Shown: positions 31,346-44,993 of the stretch, piece by piece
Numbering within the stretch: the stretch's first letter is position 1
Layout: every line of letters begins with the position of its first letter
From: Loxodes magnus
Taxonomy: Eukaryota > Ciliophora > Karyorelictea > Loxodida > Loxodidae
Length of the DNA stretch: 64,000 nucleotides
Assembly: GCA_946699065.1 (NCBI GenBank)
Contig: CAMPDV010000303.1
Span: 124,001 to 188,000, forward strand
Direction: 5' to 3'
Position numbers and translations under genes: made by a program
The notes under the pieces: generated by a model
Told to the model about the DNA's origin: nothing
The model's input: only the letters and a program-made list of their open reading frames with translations
The model's database searches: none

Positions 31346-31834
31346 TCATACATGACTAGTGTGACCACTCATGGTCTTACAGGTACCTGTCTTGACGTCC
31401 CATAGTCTCACCGTATAATCATAACTTCCCGATACGATGAACTCTGAATAACTGGATATAGCCACAGCAGATACACAACTAGTGTGACCACTCATGGTCT
31501 TACAGGTACCTGTCTTGACGTCCCATAGTCTCACCGTATAATCATAACTTCCCGATACGATGAACTCTGAATCACTGGATATGGCAACAGCAGATACACA
31601 ACTAGTGTGACCACTCATGGTCTTACAGGTACCTGTCTTGACGTCCCATAGTCTCACCGTCTTATCTGCACTTCCCGATACGATGAACTCTGAATCACTG
31701 GATATAGCCACAGCATATACAACACTAGTGTGACCACTCATGGTCTTACAGGTACCTGTCTTGACGTCCCATAGTCTCACCGTATAATCATAACTTCCCG
31801 ATACGATGAACTCTGAATCACTGGATATAGCCAC
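31346..31834 (-). pseudogene. WD40 open segment, 4 repeats (162 codons)
   Basis: Four repeats include a second A23-D24-K25 copy with AAG at codon 25 (gtcttatctgc on the plus strand at about 31666), the probable parent state of the A-D-TAG allele. One repeat uses gcaacagc, changing V9 codon use from GTG to GTT. It ends at a TGA after S4-H5-V6. It is an island between stops; its start is a mid-repeat GTG. Confidence 0.45.
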
Positions 31835-32944
31835 AGATCATACAGAACTAGTGTGACCACTCATGGTCTTACAGGTACCTGTCTTGACGTCCCATAGTCT
31901 CACCGTATAATCATAACTTCCCGATACGATGAACTCTGAATCACTGGATATAGCCACATATCATACAGAACTAGTGTGACCACTCATGGTCTTACAGGTA
32001 CCTGTCTTGACGTCCCATAGTCTCACCGTCTAATCTGCACTTCCCGATACGATGAACTCTGAATCACTGGATATAGCCACAGATCATACATAACTAGTGT
32101 GACCACTCATGGTCTTACAGGTACCTGTCTTGACGTCCCATAGTCTCACCGTCTAATCTGCACTTCCCGATACGATGAACTCTGAATCACTGGATATAGC
32201 CACAGCATATACATAATGTGTGTGACCACTCATGGTCTTACAGGTACCTGTCTTGACGTCCCATAGTCTCACCGTATAATCTGCACTTCCCGATACGATG
32301 AACTCTGAATCACTGGATATAGCCACATATCATACATGACTAGTGTGACCACTCATGGTCTTACAGGTACCTGTCTTGACGTCCCATAGTCTCACCGTAT
32401 AATCATAACTTCCCGATACGATGAACTCTGAATCACTGGATATAGCCACAGCATATACATAATGTATGTGACCACTTATGGTCTTACAGGTACCTGTCTT
32501 GACGTCCCATAGTCTCACCGTATAATCATAACTTCCCGATACGATGAACTCTGAATCACTGGATATAGCCACAGATCATACAGAACTAGTGTGACCACTC
32601 ATGGTCTTACAGGTACCTGTCTTGACGTCCCATAGTCTCACCGTATAATCATAACTTCCCGATACGATGAACTCTGAATCACTGGATATAGCCACATATC
32701 ATACAGAACTAGTGTGACCACTCATGGTCTTACAGGTACCTGTCTTGAAGTCCCATAGTCTCACCGTCTAATCTGCACTTCCCGATACGATGAACTCTGA
32801 ATCACTGGATATAGCCACAGATCATACAGAACTAGTGTGACCACTCATGGTCTTACAGGTACCTGTCTTGACGTCCCATAGTCTCACCGTCTAATCTGCA
32901 CTTCCCGATACGATGAACTCTGAATCACTGGATATAGCCACAGA

Positions 32945-33379
32945 TCATACATAACTAGTGTGACCACTTATGGTCTTACAGGTACCTGTCTTGACGTCCC
33001 ATAGTCTCACCGTATAATCATAACTTCCCGATACGATGAACTCTGAATCACTGGATATAGCCACAGCATATACAACACTAGTGTGACCACTCATGGTCTT
33101 ACAGGTACCTGTCTTGACGTCCCATAGTCTCACCGTATAATCATGACTTCCCGATACGATGAACTCTGAATCACTGGATATAGCCACAGCAGATACACAA
33201 CTAGTGTGACCACTCATGGTCTTACAGGTACCTGTCTTGACGTCCCATAGTCTCACTGTATAATCATTACTTCCCGATACGATGAACTCTGAATCACTGG
33301 ATATAGCCACAGCAGATACAACACTAGTGTGACCACTCATGGTCTTACAGGTACCTGTCTTGACGTCCCATAGTCTCAC
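32945..33379 (-). pseudogene. WD40 open segment, 3.5 repeats (144 codons)
   Basis: Repeats have S4-V5 (acaacactag on the plus strand), C5 and V5 with N23, H23 and Y23. The last has I40. It begins just after a TAG at codon 25 and ends at a TGA at codon 7. The N-D-Y repeat uses cactgta, a synonymous ACA for T26 that marks a sublineage also seen near 39400, 40750, 41370, 43700 and 54160. Confidence 0.45.
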
Positions 33380-35880
33380 CGTCTAATCTGCACTTCCCGA
33401 TACGATGAACTCTGAATCACTGGATATAGCCACAGCAGATACACAACTAGTGTGACCACTCATGGTCTTACAGGTACCTGTCTTGACGTCCCATAGTCTC
33501 ACCGTATAATCATGACTTCCCGATACGATGAACTCTGAATCACTGGATATAGCCACATATCATACAGAACTAGTGTGACCACTCATGGTCTTACAGGTAC
33601 CTGTCTTGACGTCCCATAGTCTCACCGTATAATCATAACTTCCCGATACGATGAACTCTGAATCACTGGATATAGCCACAGCATATACTTAACTAGTGTG
33701 ACCACTCATGGTCTTACAGGTACCTGTCTTGACGTCCCATAGTCTCACCGTATAATCATAACTTCCCGATACGATGAACTCTGAATCACTGGATATAGCC
33801 ACATATCATACATGACTAGTGTGACCACTCATGGTCTTACAGGTACCTGTCTTGACGTCCCATAGTCTCACCGTATAATCATAACTTCCCGATACGATGA
33901 ACTCTGAATCACTGGATATAGCCACAGCATATACAACACTAGTGTGACCACTCATGGTCTTACAGGTACCTGTCTTGACGTCCCATAGTCTCACCGTATA
34001 ATCATAACTTCCCGATACGATGAACTCTGAATCACTGGATATAGCCACATATCATACATGACTAGTGTGACCACTCATGGTCTTACAGGTACCTGTCTTG
34101 ACGTCCCATAGTCTCACCGTATAATCATAACTTCCCGATACGATGAACTCTGAATCACTGGATATACCCACATATCATACATGACTAGTGTGACCACTCA
34201 TGGTCTTACAGGTACCTGTCTTGACGTCCCATAGTCTCACCGTATAATCATAACTTCCCGATACGATGAACTCTGAATCACTGGATATAGCCACAGCATA
34301 TACATAATGTGTGTGACCACTTATGGTCTTACAGGTACCTGTCTTGACGTCCCATAGTCTCACCGTATAATCATAACTTCCCGATACGATGAACTCTGAA
34401 TCACTGGATATAGCCACAGATCATACAGAACTAGTGTGACCACTCATGGTCTTACAGGTACCTGTCTTGACGTCCCATAGTCTCACCGTATAATCATAAC
34501 TTCCCGATACGATGAACTCTGAATCACTGGATATAGCCACAGCATATACATAATGTGTGTGACCACTTATGGTCTTACAGGTACCTGTCTTGACGTCCCA
34601 TAGTCTCACCGTATAATCATAACTTCCCGATACGATGAACTCTGAATCACTGGATATAGCCACATATCATACAGAACTAGTGTGACCACTCATGGTCTTA
34701 CAGGTACCTGTCTTGACGTCCCATAGTCTCACCGTATAATCATAACTTCCCGATACGATGAACTCTGAATCACTGGATATAGCCACAGCATATACTTAAC
34801 TAGTGTGACCACTCATGGTCTTACAGGTACCTGTCTTGACGTCCCATAGTCTCACCGTATAATCATAACTTCCCGATACGATGAACTCTGAATCACTGGA
34901 TATAGCCACATATCATACATGACTAGTGTGACCACTCATGGTCTTACAGGTACCTGTCTTGACGTCCCATAGTCTCACCGTATAATCATAACTTCCCGAT
35001 ACGATGAACTCTGAATCACTGGATATAGCCACAGCATATACAACACTAGTGTGACCACTCATGGTCTTACAGGTACCTGTCTTGACGTCCCATAGTCTCA
35101 CCGTATAATCTGCACTTCCCGATACGATGAACTCTGAATCACTGGATATAGCCACATATCATACATGACTAGTGTGACCACTCATGGTCTTACAGGTACC
35201 TGTCTTGACGTCCCATAGTCTCACCGTATAATCATAACTTCCCGATACGATGAACTCTGAATCACTGGATATACCCACATATCATACATGACTAGTGTGA
35301 CCACTCATGGTCTTACAGGTACCTGTCTTGACGTCCCATAGTCTCACCGTATAATCATAACTTCCCGATACGATGAACTCTGAATCACTGGATATAGCCA
35401 CAGCATATACATAATGTGTGTGACAACTTATGGTCTTACAGGTACCTGTCTTGACGTCCCATAGTCTCACCGTATAATCATAACTTCCCGATACGATGAA
35501 CTCTGAATCACTGGATATAGCCACAGATCATACAGAACTAGTGTGACCACTCATGGTCTTACAGGTACCTGTCTTGACGTCCCATAGTCTCACCGTATAA
35601 TCATAACTTCCCGATACGATGAACTCTGAATCACTGGATATAGCCACATATCATACAGAACTAGTGTGACCACTCATGGTCTTACAGGTACCTGTCTTGA
35701 CGTCCCATAGTCTCACCGTCTAATCTGCACTTCCCGATACGATGAACTCTGAATCACTGGATATAGCCACAGATCATACATAACTAGTGTGACCACTCAT
35801 GGTCTTACAGGTACCTGTCTTGACGTCCCATAGTCTCACCGTCTAATCTGCACTTCCCGATACGATGAACTCTGAATCAC

Positions 35881-36250
35881 TGATATAGCCACAGATCATA
35901 CATGACTAGTGTGACCACTCATGGTCTTACAGGTACCTGTCTTGACGTCCCATAGTCTCACCGTATAATCATAACTTCCCGATACGATGAACTCTGAATC
36001 ACTGGATATAGCCACAGCATATACATAATGTGTGTGACCACTTATGGTCTTACAGGTACCTGTCTTGACGTCCCATAGTCTCACCGTATAATCATAACTT
36101 CCCGATACGATGAACTCTGAATCACTGGATATAGCCACAGATCATACATAACTAGTGTGACCACTCATGGTCTTACAGGTACCTGTCTTGACGTCCCATA
36201 GTCTCACCGTCTAATCTGCACTTCCCGATACGATGAACTCTGAATCACTG
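35881..36250 (-). other. Second pair of 1-bp deletions (35881 and 36250)
   Basis: Again actggatat has lost one G, at 35881 and 36250, three units apart less one base. Both lie next to a gtctaatctgc unit (A-D-TAG) and a gatcatac (TGA) unit, so the deletion arose in an already stop-bearing unit and was then copied. The two-repeat islands 35896-36138 and 36264-36506 next to them are near-identical copies in different frames of the window. Confidence 0.85.
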
Positions 36251-38955
36251 ATATAGCCACAGATCATACATAACTAGTGTGACCACTCATGGTCTTACAG
36301 GTACCTGTCTTGACGTCCCATAGTCTCACCGTATAATCATAACTTCCCGATACGATGAACTCTGAATCACTGGATATAGCCACAGCATATACATAATGTG
36401 TGTGACCACTTATGGTCTTACAGGTACCTGTCTTGACGTCCCATAGTCTCACCGTATAATCATAACTTCCCGATACGATGAACTCTGAATCACTGGATAT
36501 AGCCACATATCATACATGACTAGTGTGACCACTCATGGTCTTACAGGTACCTGTCTTGACGTCCCATAGTCTCACCGTATAATCATAACTTCCCGATACG
36601 ATGAACTCTGAATCACTGGATATAGCCACGGCATATACTTAACTAGTGTGACCACTTATGGTCTTACAGGTACCTGTCTTGACGTCCCATAGTCTCACCG
36701 TATAATCATAACTTCCCGATACGATGAACTCTGAATCACTGGATATAGCCACATATCATACATGACTAGTGTGACCACTCATGGTCTTACAGGTACCTGT
36801 CTTGACGTCCCATAGTCTCACCGTATAATCATAACTTCCCGATACGATGAACTCTGAATCACTGGATATAGCCACGGCATATACTTAACTAGTGTGACCA
36901 CTCATGGTCTTACAGGTACCTGTCTTGACGTCCCATAGTCTCACCGTATAATCATAACTTTCCGATACGATGAACTCTGAATCACTGGATATAGCCACAG
37001 ATCATACAGAACTAGTGTGACCACTCATGGTCTTACAGGTACCTGTCTTGACGTCCCATAGTCTCACCGTATAATCATAACTTCCCGATACGATGAACTC
37101 TGAATCACTGGATATAGCCACAGCATATACATAATGTGTGTGACCACTTATGGTCTTACAGGTACCTGTCTTGACGTCCCATAGTCTCACCGTATAATCA
37201 TAACTTCCCGATACGATGAACTCTGAATCACTGGATATAGCCACATATCATACAACACTAGTGTGACCACTCATGGTCTTACAGGTACCTGTCTTGACGT
37301 CCCATAGTCTCACCGTATAATCATAACTTCCCGATACGATGAACTCTGAATCACTGGATATAGCCACAGATGATACTCAACTAGTGTGACCACTCATGGT
37401 CTTACAGGTACCTGTCTTGACGTCCCATAGTCTCACCGTATAATCATAACTTCCCGATACGATGAACTCTGAATCACTGGATATAGCCACATATCATACA
37501 TGACTAGTGTGACCACTCATGGTCTTACAGGTACCTGTCTTGACGTCCCATAGTCTCACCGTATAATCATAACTTCCCGATACGATGAACTCTGAATCAC
37601 TGGATATAGCCACGGCATATACTTAACTAGTGTGACCACTCATGGTCTTACAGGTACCTGTCTTGACGTCCCATAGTCTCACCGTATAATCATAACTTTC
37701 CGATACGATGAACTCTGAATCACTGGATATAGCCACAGCATATACATAATGTGTGTGACCACTCATGGTCTTACAGGTACCTGTCTTGACGTCCCATAGT
37801 CTCACCGTATAATCATAACTTCCCGATACGATGAACTCTGAATCACTGGATATAGCCACATATCATACAGAACTAGTGTGACCACTCATGGTCTTACAGG
37901 TACCTGTCTTGACGTCCCATAGTCTCACCGTATAATCATAACTTCCCGATACGATGAACTCTGAATCACTGGATATAGCCACAGATCATACAGAACTAGT
38001 GTGACCACTCATGGTCTTACAGGTACCTGTCTTGAAGTCCCATAGTCTCACCGTATAATCATAACTTCCCGATACGATGAACTCTGAATCACTGGATATA
38101 GCCACAGCATATACTTAACTAGTGTGACCACTCATGGTCTTACAGGTACCTGTCTTGACGTCCCATAGTCTCACCGTATAATCATAACTTCCCGATACGA
38201 TGAACTCTGAATCACTGGATATAGCCACAGCAGATACACAACTAGTGTGACCACTCATGGTCTTACAGGTACCTGTCTTGACGTCCCATAGTCTCACCGT
38301 ATAATCATAACTTCCCGATACGATGAACTCTGAATCACTGGATATAGCCACAGATCATACATAACTAGTGTGACCACTCATGGTCTTACAGGTACCTGTC
38401 TTGACGTCCCATAGTCTCACCGTATTATCATAACTTCCCGATACGATGAACTCTGAATCACTGGATATAGCCACATATCATACAGAACTAGTGTGACCAC
38501 TCATGGTCTTACAGGTACCTGTCTTGAAGTCCCATAGTCTCACCGTATAATCATAACTTCCCGATACGATGAACTCTGAATCACTGGATATAGCCACAGC
38601 AGATACAACACTAGTGTGACCACTTATGGTCTTACAGGTACCTGTCTTGACGTCCCATAGTCTCACCGTATAATCATAACTTCCCGATACGATGAACTCT
38701 GAATCACTGGATATAGCCACAGATCATACAGAACTAGTGTGACCACTCATGGTCTTACAGGTACCTGTCTTGACGTCCCATAGTCTCACCGTATAATCAT
38801 AACTTCCCGATACGATGAACTCTGAATCACTGGATATAGCCACAGCATATACATAACTAGTGTGACCACTTATGGTCTTACAGGTACCTGTCTTGACGTC
38901 CCATAGTCTCACCGTATAATCATAACTTCCCGATACGATGAACTCTGAATCACTG
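36251..38955 (-). pseudogene. Decayed WD40 block with TAA at codon 5
   Basis: Islands are 36264-36506, 37002-37244, 37623-37859, 38115-38351, 38478-38720 and 38724-38972. A module made of tatcatacatgac followed by cggcatatacttaac (TGA then TAA, with a synonymous GCC for A8) recurs at about 36510-36640, 36760-36890 and 37490-37630. The 38724-38972 island begins with an out-of-frame ATG made by the deletion at 38955 and then reads into the normal repeat, so its first seven residues are not WD40 sequence. An E21 variant (ctttccg) occurs at about 36960 and 37696. Confidence 0.6.
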
Positions 38956-40921
38956 ATATAGCCACATATCATACATAATTAGTGTGACCACTCATGGTCT
39001 TACAGGTACCTGTCTTGACGTCCCATAGTCTTACCGTATAATCATTACTTCCCGATACGATGAACTCTGAATCACTGGATATAGCCACAGATGATACATA
39101 ATTAGTGTGACCACTCATGGTCTTACAGGTACCTGTCTTGACGTCCCATAGTCTCACCGTATAATCATAACTTCCCGATACGATGAACTCTGAATCACTG
39201 GATATAGCCACAGCATATACAACACTAGTGTGACCACTCATGGTCTTACAGGTACCTGTCTTGACGTCCCATAGTCTCACCGTCTAATCTGCACTTCCCG
39301 ATACGATGAACTCTGAATCACTGGATATAGCCACAGCAGATACACAACTAGTGTGACCACTCATGGTCTTACAGGTACCTGTCTTGACGTCCCATAGTCT
39401 CACTGTATAATCATTACTTCCCGATACGATGAACTCTGAATCACTGGATATAGCCACAGCAGATACAACACTAGTGTGACCACTTATGGTCTTACAGGTA
39501 CCTGTCTTGACGTCCCATAGTCTCACCGTATAATCATAACTTCCCGATACGATGAACTCTGAATCACTGATATAGCCACATATCATACATAATTAGTGTG
39601 ACCACTCATGGTCTTACAGGTACCTGTCTTGACGTCCCATAGTCTTACCGTATAATCATTACTTCCCGATACGATGAACTCTGAATCACTGGATATAGCC
39701 ACAGATGATACATAATTAGTGTGACCACTCATGGTCTTACAGGTACATGTCTTTACGTCCCATAGTCTCACCGTATAATCATAACTTCCCGATACGATGA
39801 ACTCTGAATCACTGGATATAGCCACATATCATACAGAACTAGTGTGACCACTCATGGTCTTACAGGTACCTGTCTTGAAGTCCCATAGTCTCACCGTCTA
39901 ATCTGCACTTCCCGATACGATGAACTCTGAATCACTGGATATAGCCACAGCAGATACATAACTAGTGTGACCACTCATGGTCTTACAGGTACCTGTCTTG
40001 ACGTCCCATAGTCTCACCGTATAATCATAACTTCCCGATACGATGAACTCTGAATCACTGGATATAGCCACATATCATACAGAACTAGTGTGACCACTCA
40101 TGGTCTTACAGGTACCTGTCTTGACGTCCCATAGTCTCACCGTATAATCATAACTTCCCGATACGATGAACTCTGAATCACTGGATATAGCCACAGCATA
40201 TACATAACTAGTGTGACCACTCATGGTCTTACAGCTACCTGTCTTGACGTCCCATAGTCTCACCGTATAATCATAACTTTCCGATACGATGAACTTTGAA
40301 TCACTGGATATAGCCACGGCATATACTTAACTAGTGTGACCACTCATGGTCTTACAGGTACCTGTCTCTACGTCCCATAGTCTCACCGTATAATCATAAC
40401 TTCCCGATACGATGAACTCTGAATCACTGGATATAGCCACAGCAGATACACAACTAGTGTGACCACTCATGGTCTTACAGGTACCTGTCTTGACGTCCCA
40501 TAGTCTCACCGTATAATCATAACTTCCCGATACGATGAACTCTGAATCACTGGATATAGCCACAGATCATACAGAACTAGTGTGACCACTCATGGTCTTA
40601 CAGGTACCTGTCTTGAAGTCCCATAGTCTCACCGTCTAATCTGCACTTCCCGATACGATGAACTCTGAATCACTGGATATAGCCACAGATCATACATAAC
40701 TAGTGTGACCACTCATGGTCTTACAGGTACCTGTCTTGACGTCCCATAGTCTCACTGTATAATCATTACTTCCCGATACGATGAACTCTGAATCACTGGA
40801 TATAGCCACAGCAGATACAACACTAGTGTGACCACTTATGGTCTTACAGGTACCTGTCTTGACGTCCCATAGTCTCACCGTATAATCATAACTTCCCGAT
40901 ACGATGAACTCTGAATCACTG
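38955..40921 (-). other. Three copies of one deletion-bearing unit (38955, 39569, 40921)
   Basis: Each has actgatatagcc, then the tatcatac TGA allele, then N4-Y5 (ataattag) and a synonymous cttaccgta (GTA for V27). This long shared haplotype shows a single deletion event multiplied by block copying. The neighbouring unit with cactgta, gcagatacaacactag and cacttatgg also travels with it. Islands affected are 38969-39280, 39284-39586, 39583-39825 and 40690-40938; two of them begin with the frameshifted peptide M-I-C-G-Y-I-S. Confidence 0.85.
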
Positions 40922-41303
40922 ATATAGCCACATATCATACATAATTAGTGTGACCACTCATGGTCTTACAGGTACCTGTCTTGACGTCCCATAGTCTTAC
41001 CGTATAATCATTACTTCCCGATACGATGAACTCTGAATCACTGGATATAGCCACAGATGATACATAATTAGTGTGACCACTCATGGTCTTACAGGTACAT
41101 GTCTTTACGTCCCATAGTCTCACCGTATAATCATAACTTCCCGATACGATGAACTCTGAATCACTGGATATAGCCACATATCATACAGAACTAGTGTGAC
41201 CACTCATGGTCTTACAGGTACCTGTCTTGAAGTCCCATAGTCTCACCGTCTATTCTGCACTTCCCGATACGATGAACTCTGAATCACTGGATATAGCCAC
41301 AGA
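38956..41303 (-). pseudogene. Frameshift-rich WD40 block
   Basis: Islands are 38969-39280 (103 codons), 39284-39586 (100), 39583-39825, 40075-40317, 40327-40563, 40690-40938 and 40935-41177. Neighbouring islands overlap by a few bases because a deletion moves the frame between them. Private variants include C35 (acatgtctttacg, T34-C35-T36-C37) at about 39747 and 41097, S36 with loss of the GGTACC site (cagctacc) at about 40233, K16 (gaactttg) at about 40296, and a TAG with E24 (gtctattctgc) at about 41250. Confidence 0.6.
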
Positions 41304-44300
41304 TCATACATAACTAGTGTGACCACTCATGGTCTTACAGGTACCTGTCTTGACGTCCCATAGTCTCACTGTATAATCATTACTTCCCGATACGATGAAC
41401 TCTGAATCACTGGATATAGCCACAGCAGATACAACACTAGTGTGACCACTTATGGTCTTACAGGTACCTGTCTTGACGTCCCATAGTCTCACCGTATAAT
41501 CATAACTTCCCGATACGATGAACTCTGAATCACTGGATATAGCCACAGCATATACTTAACTAGTGTGACCACTCATGGTCTTACAGGTACCTGTCTTGAC
41601 GTCCCATAGTCTCACCGTATAATCTGCACTTCCCGATACGATGAACTCTGAATCACTGGATATAGCCACAGCATATACAGAACTAGTGTGACCACTCATG
41701 GTCTTACAGGTACCTGTCTTGACGTCCCATAGTCTCACCGTATAATCATAACTTCCCGATACGATGAACTCTGAATAACTGGATATAGCCACAGCAGATA
41801 CACAACTAGTGTGACCACTCATGGTCTTACAGGTACCTGTCTTGACGTCCCATAGTCTCACCGTATAATCATAACTTCCCGATACGATGAACTCTGAATC
41901 ACTGGATATAGCCACAGATGATACATAATTAGTGTGACCACTCATGGTCTTACAGGTACATGTCTTTACGTCCCATAGTCTCACCGTATAATCATAACTT
42001 CCCGATACGATGAACTCTGAATCACTGGATATAGCCACATATCATACAGAACTAGTGTGACCACTCATGGTCTTACAGGTACCTGTCTTGAAGTCCCATA
42101 GTCTCACCGTATAATCATAACTTCCCGATACGATGAACTCTGAATCACTGGATATAGCCACAGATCATACAGAACTAGTGTGACCACTCATGGTCTTACA
42201 GGTACCTGTCTTGACGTCCCATAGTCTCACCGTATAATCATAACTTCCCGATACGATGAACTTTGAATCACTGGATATAGCCACATATCATACAGAACTA
42301 GTGTGACCACTCATGGTCTTACAGGTACCTGTCTTTACGTCCCATAGTCTCACCGTATAATCATAACTTCCCGATACGATGAACTCTGAATCACTGGATA
42401 TAGCCACATATCATACAGAACTAGTGTGACCACTCATGGTCTTACAGGTACCTGTCTTGAAGTCCCATAGTCTCACCGTCTAATCTGCACTTCCCGATAC
42501 GATGAACTCTGAATCACTGGATATAGCCACAGATCATACATAACTAGTGTGACCACTCATGGTCTTACAGGTACCTGTCTTGACGTCCCATAGTCTCACT
42601 GTATAATCATAAATTCCCGATACGATGAACTCTGAATCACTGGATATAGCCACAGATCATACAGAACTAGTGTGACCACTCATGGTCTTACAGGTACCTG
42701 TCTTGACGTCCCATAGTCTCACCGTATAATCATAACTTCCCGATACGATGAACTCTGAATCACTGGATATAGCCACATATCATACAGAACTAGTGTGACC
42801 ACTCATGGTCTTACAGGTACCTGTCTTGACGTCCCATAGTCTTACCGTATAATCATTACTTCCCGATACGATGAACTCTGAATCACTGGATATAGCCACA
42901 GCATATACAGAACTAGTGTGACCACTCATGGTCTTACAGGTACCTGTCTTGACGTCCCATAGTCTCACCGTATAATCATAACTTCCCGATACGATGAACT
43001 CTGAATCACTGGATATAGCCACATATCATACATGACTAGTGTGACCACTCATGGTCTTACAGGTACCTGTCTTGACGTCCCATAGTCTCACCGTATAATC
43101 ATAACTTCCCGATACGATGAACTCTGAATCACTGGATATAGCCACATATCATACAGAACTAGTGTGACCACTCATGGTCTTACAGGTACCTGTCTTGAAG
43201 TCCCATAGTCTCACCGTATAATCATAACTTCCCGATACGATGAACTCTGAATCACTGGATATAGCCACAGATCATACAGAACTAGTGTGACCACTCATGG
43301 TCTTACAGGTACATGTCTTTACGTCCCATAGTCTCACCGTATAATCATAACTTCCCGATACGATGAACTCTGAATCACTGGATATAGCCACATATCATAC
43401 AGAACTAGTGTGACCACTCATGGTCTTACAGGTACCTGTCTTTACGTCCCATAGTCTCACCGTATAATCATAACTTCCCGATACGATGAACTCTGAATCA
43501 CTGGATATAGCCACATATCATACAGAACTAGTGTGACCACTCATGGTCTTACAGGTACCTGTCTTGAAGTCCCATAGTCTCACCGTCTAATCTGCACTTC
43601 CCGATACGATGAACTCTGAATCACTGGATATAGCCACAGATCATACATAACTAGTGTGACCACTCATGGTCTTACAGGTACCTGTCTTGACGTCCCATAG
43701 TCTCACTGTATAATCATTACTTCCCGATACGATGAACTCTGAATCACTGGATATAGCCACAGCAGATACAACACTAGTGTGACCACTTATGGTCTTACAG
43801 GTACCTGTCTTGACGTCCCATAGTCTCACCGTATAATCATAACTTCCCGATACGATGAACTCTGAATCACTGGATATAGCCACAGCATATACTTAACTAG
43901 TGTGACCACTCATGGTCTTACAGGTACCTGTCTTGACGTCCCATAGTCTCACCGTATAATCTGCACTTCCCGATACGATGAACTCTGAATCACTGGATAT
44001 AGCCACAGCATATACAGAACTAGTGTGACCACTCATGGTCTTACAGGTACCTGTCTTGACGTCCCATAGTCTCACCGTATAATCATAACTTCCCGATACG
44101 ATGAACTCTGAATAACTGGATATAGCCACAGCAGATACACAACTAGTGTGACCACTCATGGTCTTACAGGTACCTGTCTTGACGTCCCATAGTCTCACCG
44201 TATAATCTGCACTTCCCGATACGATGAACTCTGAATCACTGGATATAGCCACATATCATACAGAACTAGTGTGACCACTCATGGTCTTACAGCTACCTGT

Positions 44301-44993
44301 CTTGACGTCCCATAGTCTCACCGTATAATCATAACTTCCCGATACGATGAACTTTGAATCACTGGATATAGCCACAGATCATACAGAACTAGTGTGGCCA
44401 CTCATGGTCTTACAGGTACCTGTCTTGACGTCCCATAGTCTCACCGTATAATCATAACTTCCCGATACGATGAACTCTGAATCACTGGATATAGCCACAT
44501 ATCATACAGAACTAGTGTGACCACTCATGGTCTTACAGGTACCTGTCTTGACGTCCCATAGTCTCACCGTATAATCATAACTTCCCGATACGATGAACTC
44601 TGAATCACTGGATATAGCCACATATCATACAGAACTAGTGTGACCACTCATGGTCTTACAGCTACCTGTCTTGACGTCCCATAGTCTCACCGTATAATCA
44701 TAACTTCCCGATACGATGAACTCTGAATCACTGGATATAGCCACAGATCATACACAACTAGTGTGACCACTCATGGTCTTACAGGTACCTGTCTTGACGT
44801 CCCATAGTCTCACCGTATAATCATAACTTCCCGATACGATGAACTCTGAATCACTGGATATAGCCACATATCATACACAACTAGTGTGACCACTCATGGT
44901 CTTACAGGTACCTGTCTTGACGTCCCATAGTCTCACCGTATAATCATAACTTCCCGATACGATGAACTCTGAATCACTGGATATAGCCACATA
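41304..44993 (-). pseudogene. Decayed WD40 block, one frame, with a 19-unit duplication
   Basis: Islands are 41304-41546, 41556-42038 (160 codons, 4 repeats), 42780-43022, 43641-43883 and 43893-44252 (119 codons, 3 repeats). Segments 41304-41546 and 41556 onward recur at 43641 and 43893 with a displacement of 2337 bp (19 units). Between them, 42040-42780 and 43023-43640 have at least one TGA or TAG in nearly every unit and no useful open run. TCT in place of TTC next to K33 (gtctttacg) is a local marker. Confidence 0.6.

Larger units (their letters stand above)
29611..35880 (-). pseudogene. Decayed WD40 block between frameshifts
   Basis: Open islands are 30854-31096, 31346-31834, 32330-32572, 32945-33379, 33806-34048, 34175-34417, 34421-34663, 34913-35155 and 35282-35524, almost all two repeats long. 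The pair Y-D-Y with S-x-V followed by I40 H4-Y5-V6-Y7-A8 recurs at 32330, 34175, 34421 and 35282, so a two-repeat module has been copied many times. A TAA at codon 5 (atacttaac) and a TAA at codon 7 (agattatac) are frequent. At about 35434 G1 has become C1, altering the Gly-His motif. At about 34168 and 35275 V9-A10 reads V-G (gataccc). Confidence 0.6.

Noticed and set aside
38724..40938. M-I-C-G-Y-I-S N-termini as real protein starts
   Set aside because: They arise where a 1-bp deletion joins the wrong frame, with an ATG made by the TGA-TAT allele, to the repeat frame. The peptide is an artefact shared by copies of the deletion.
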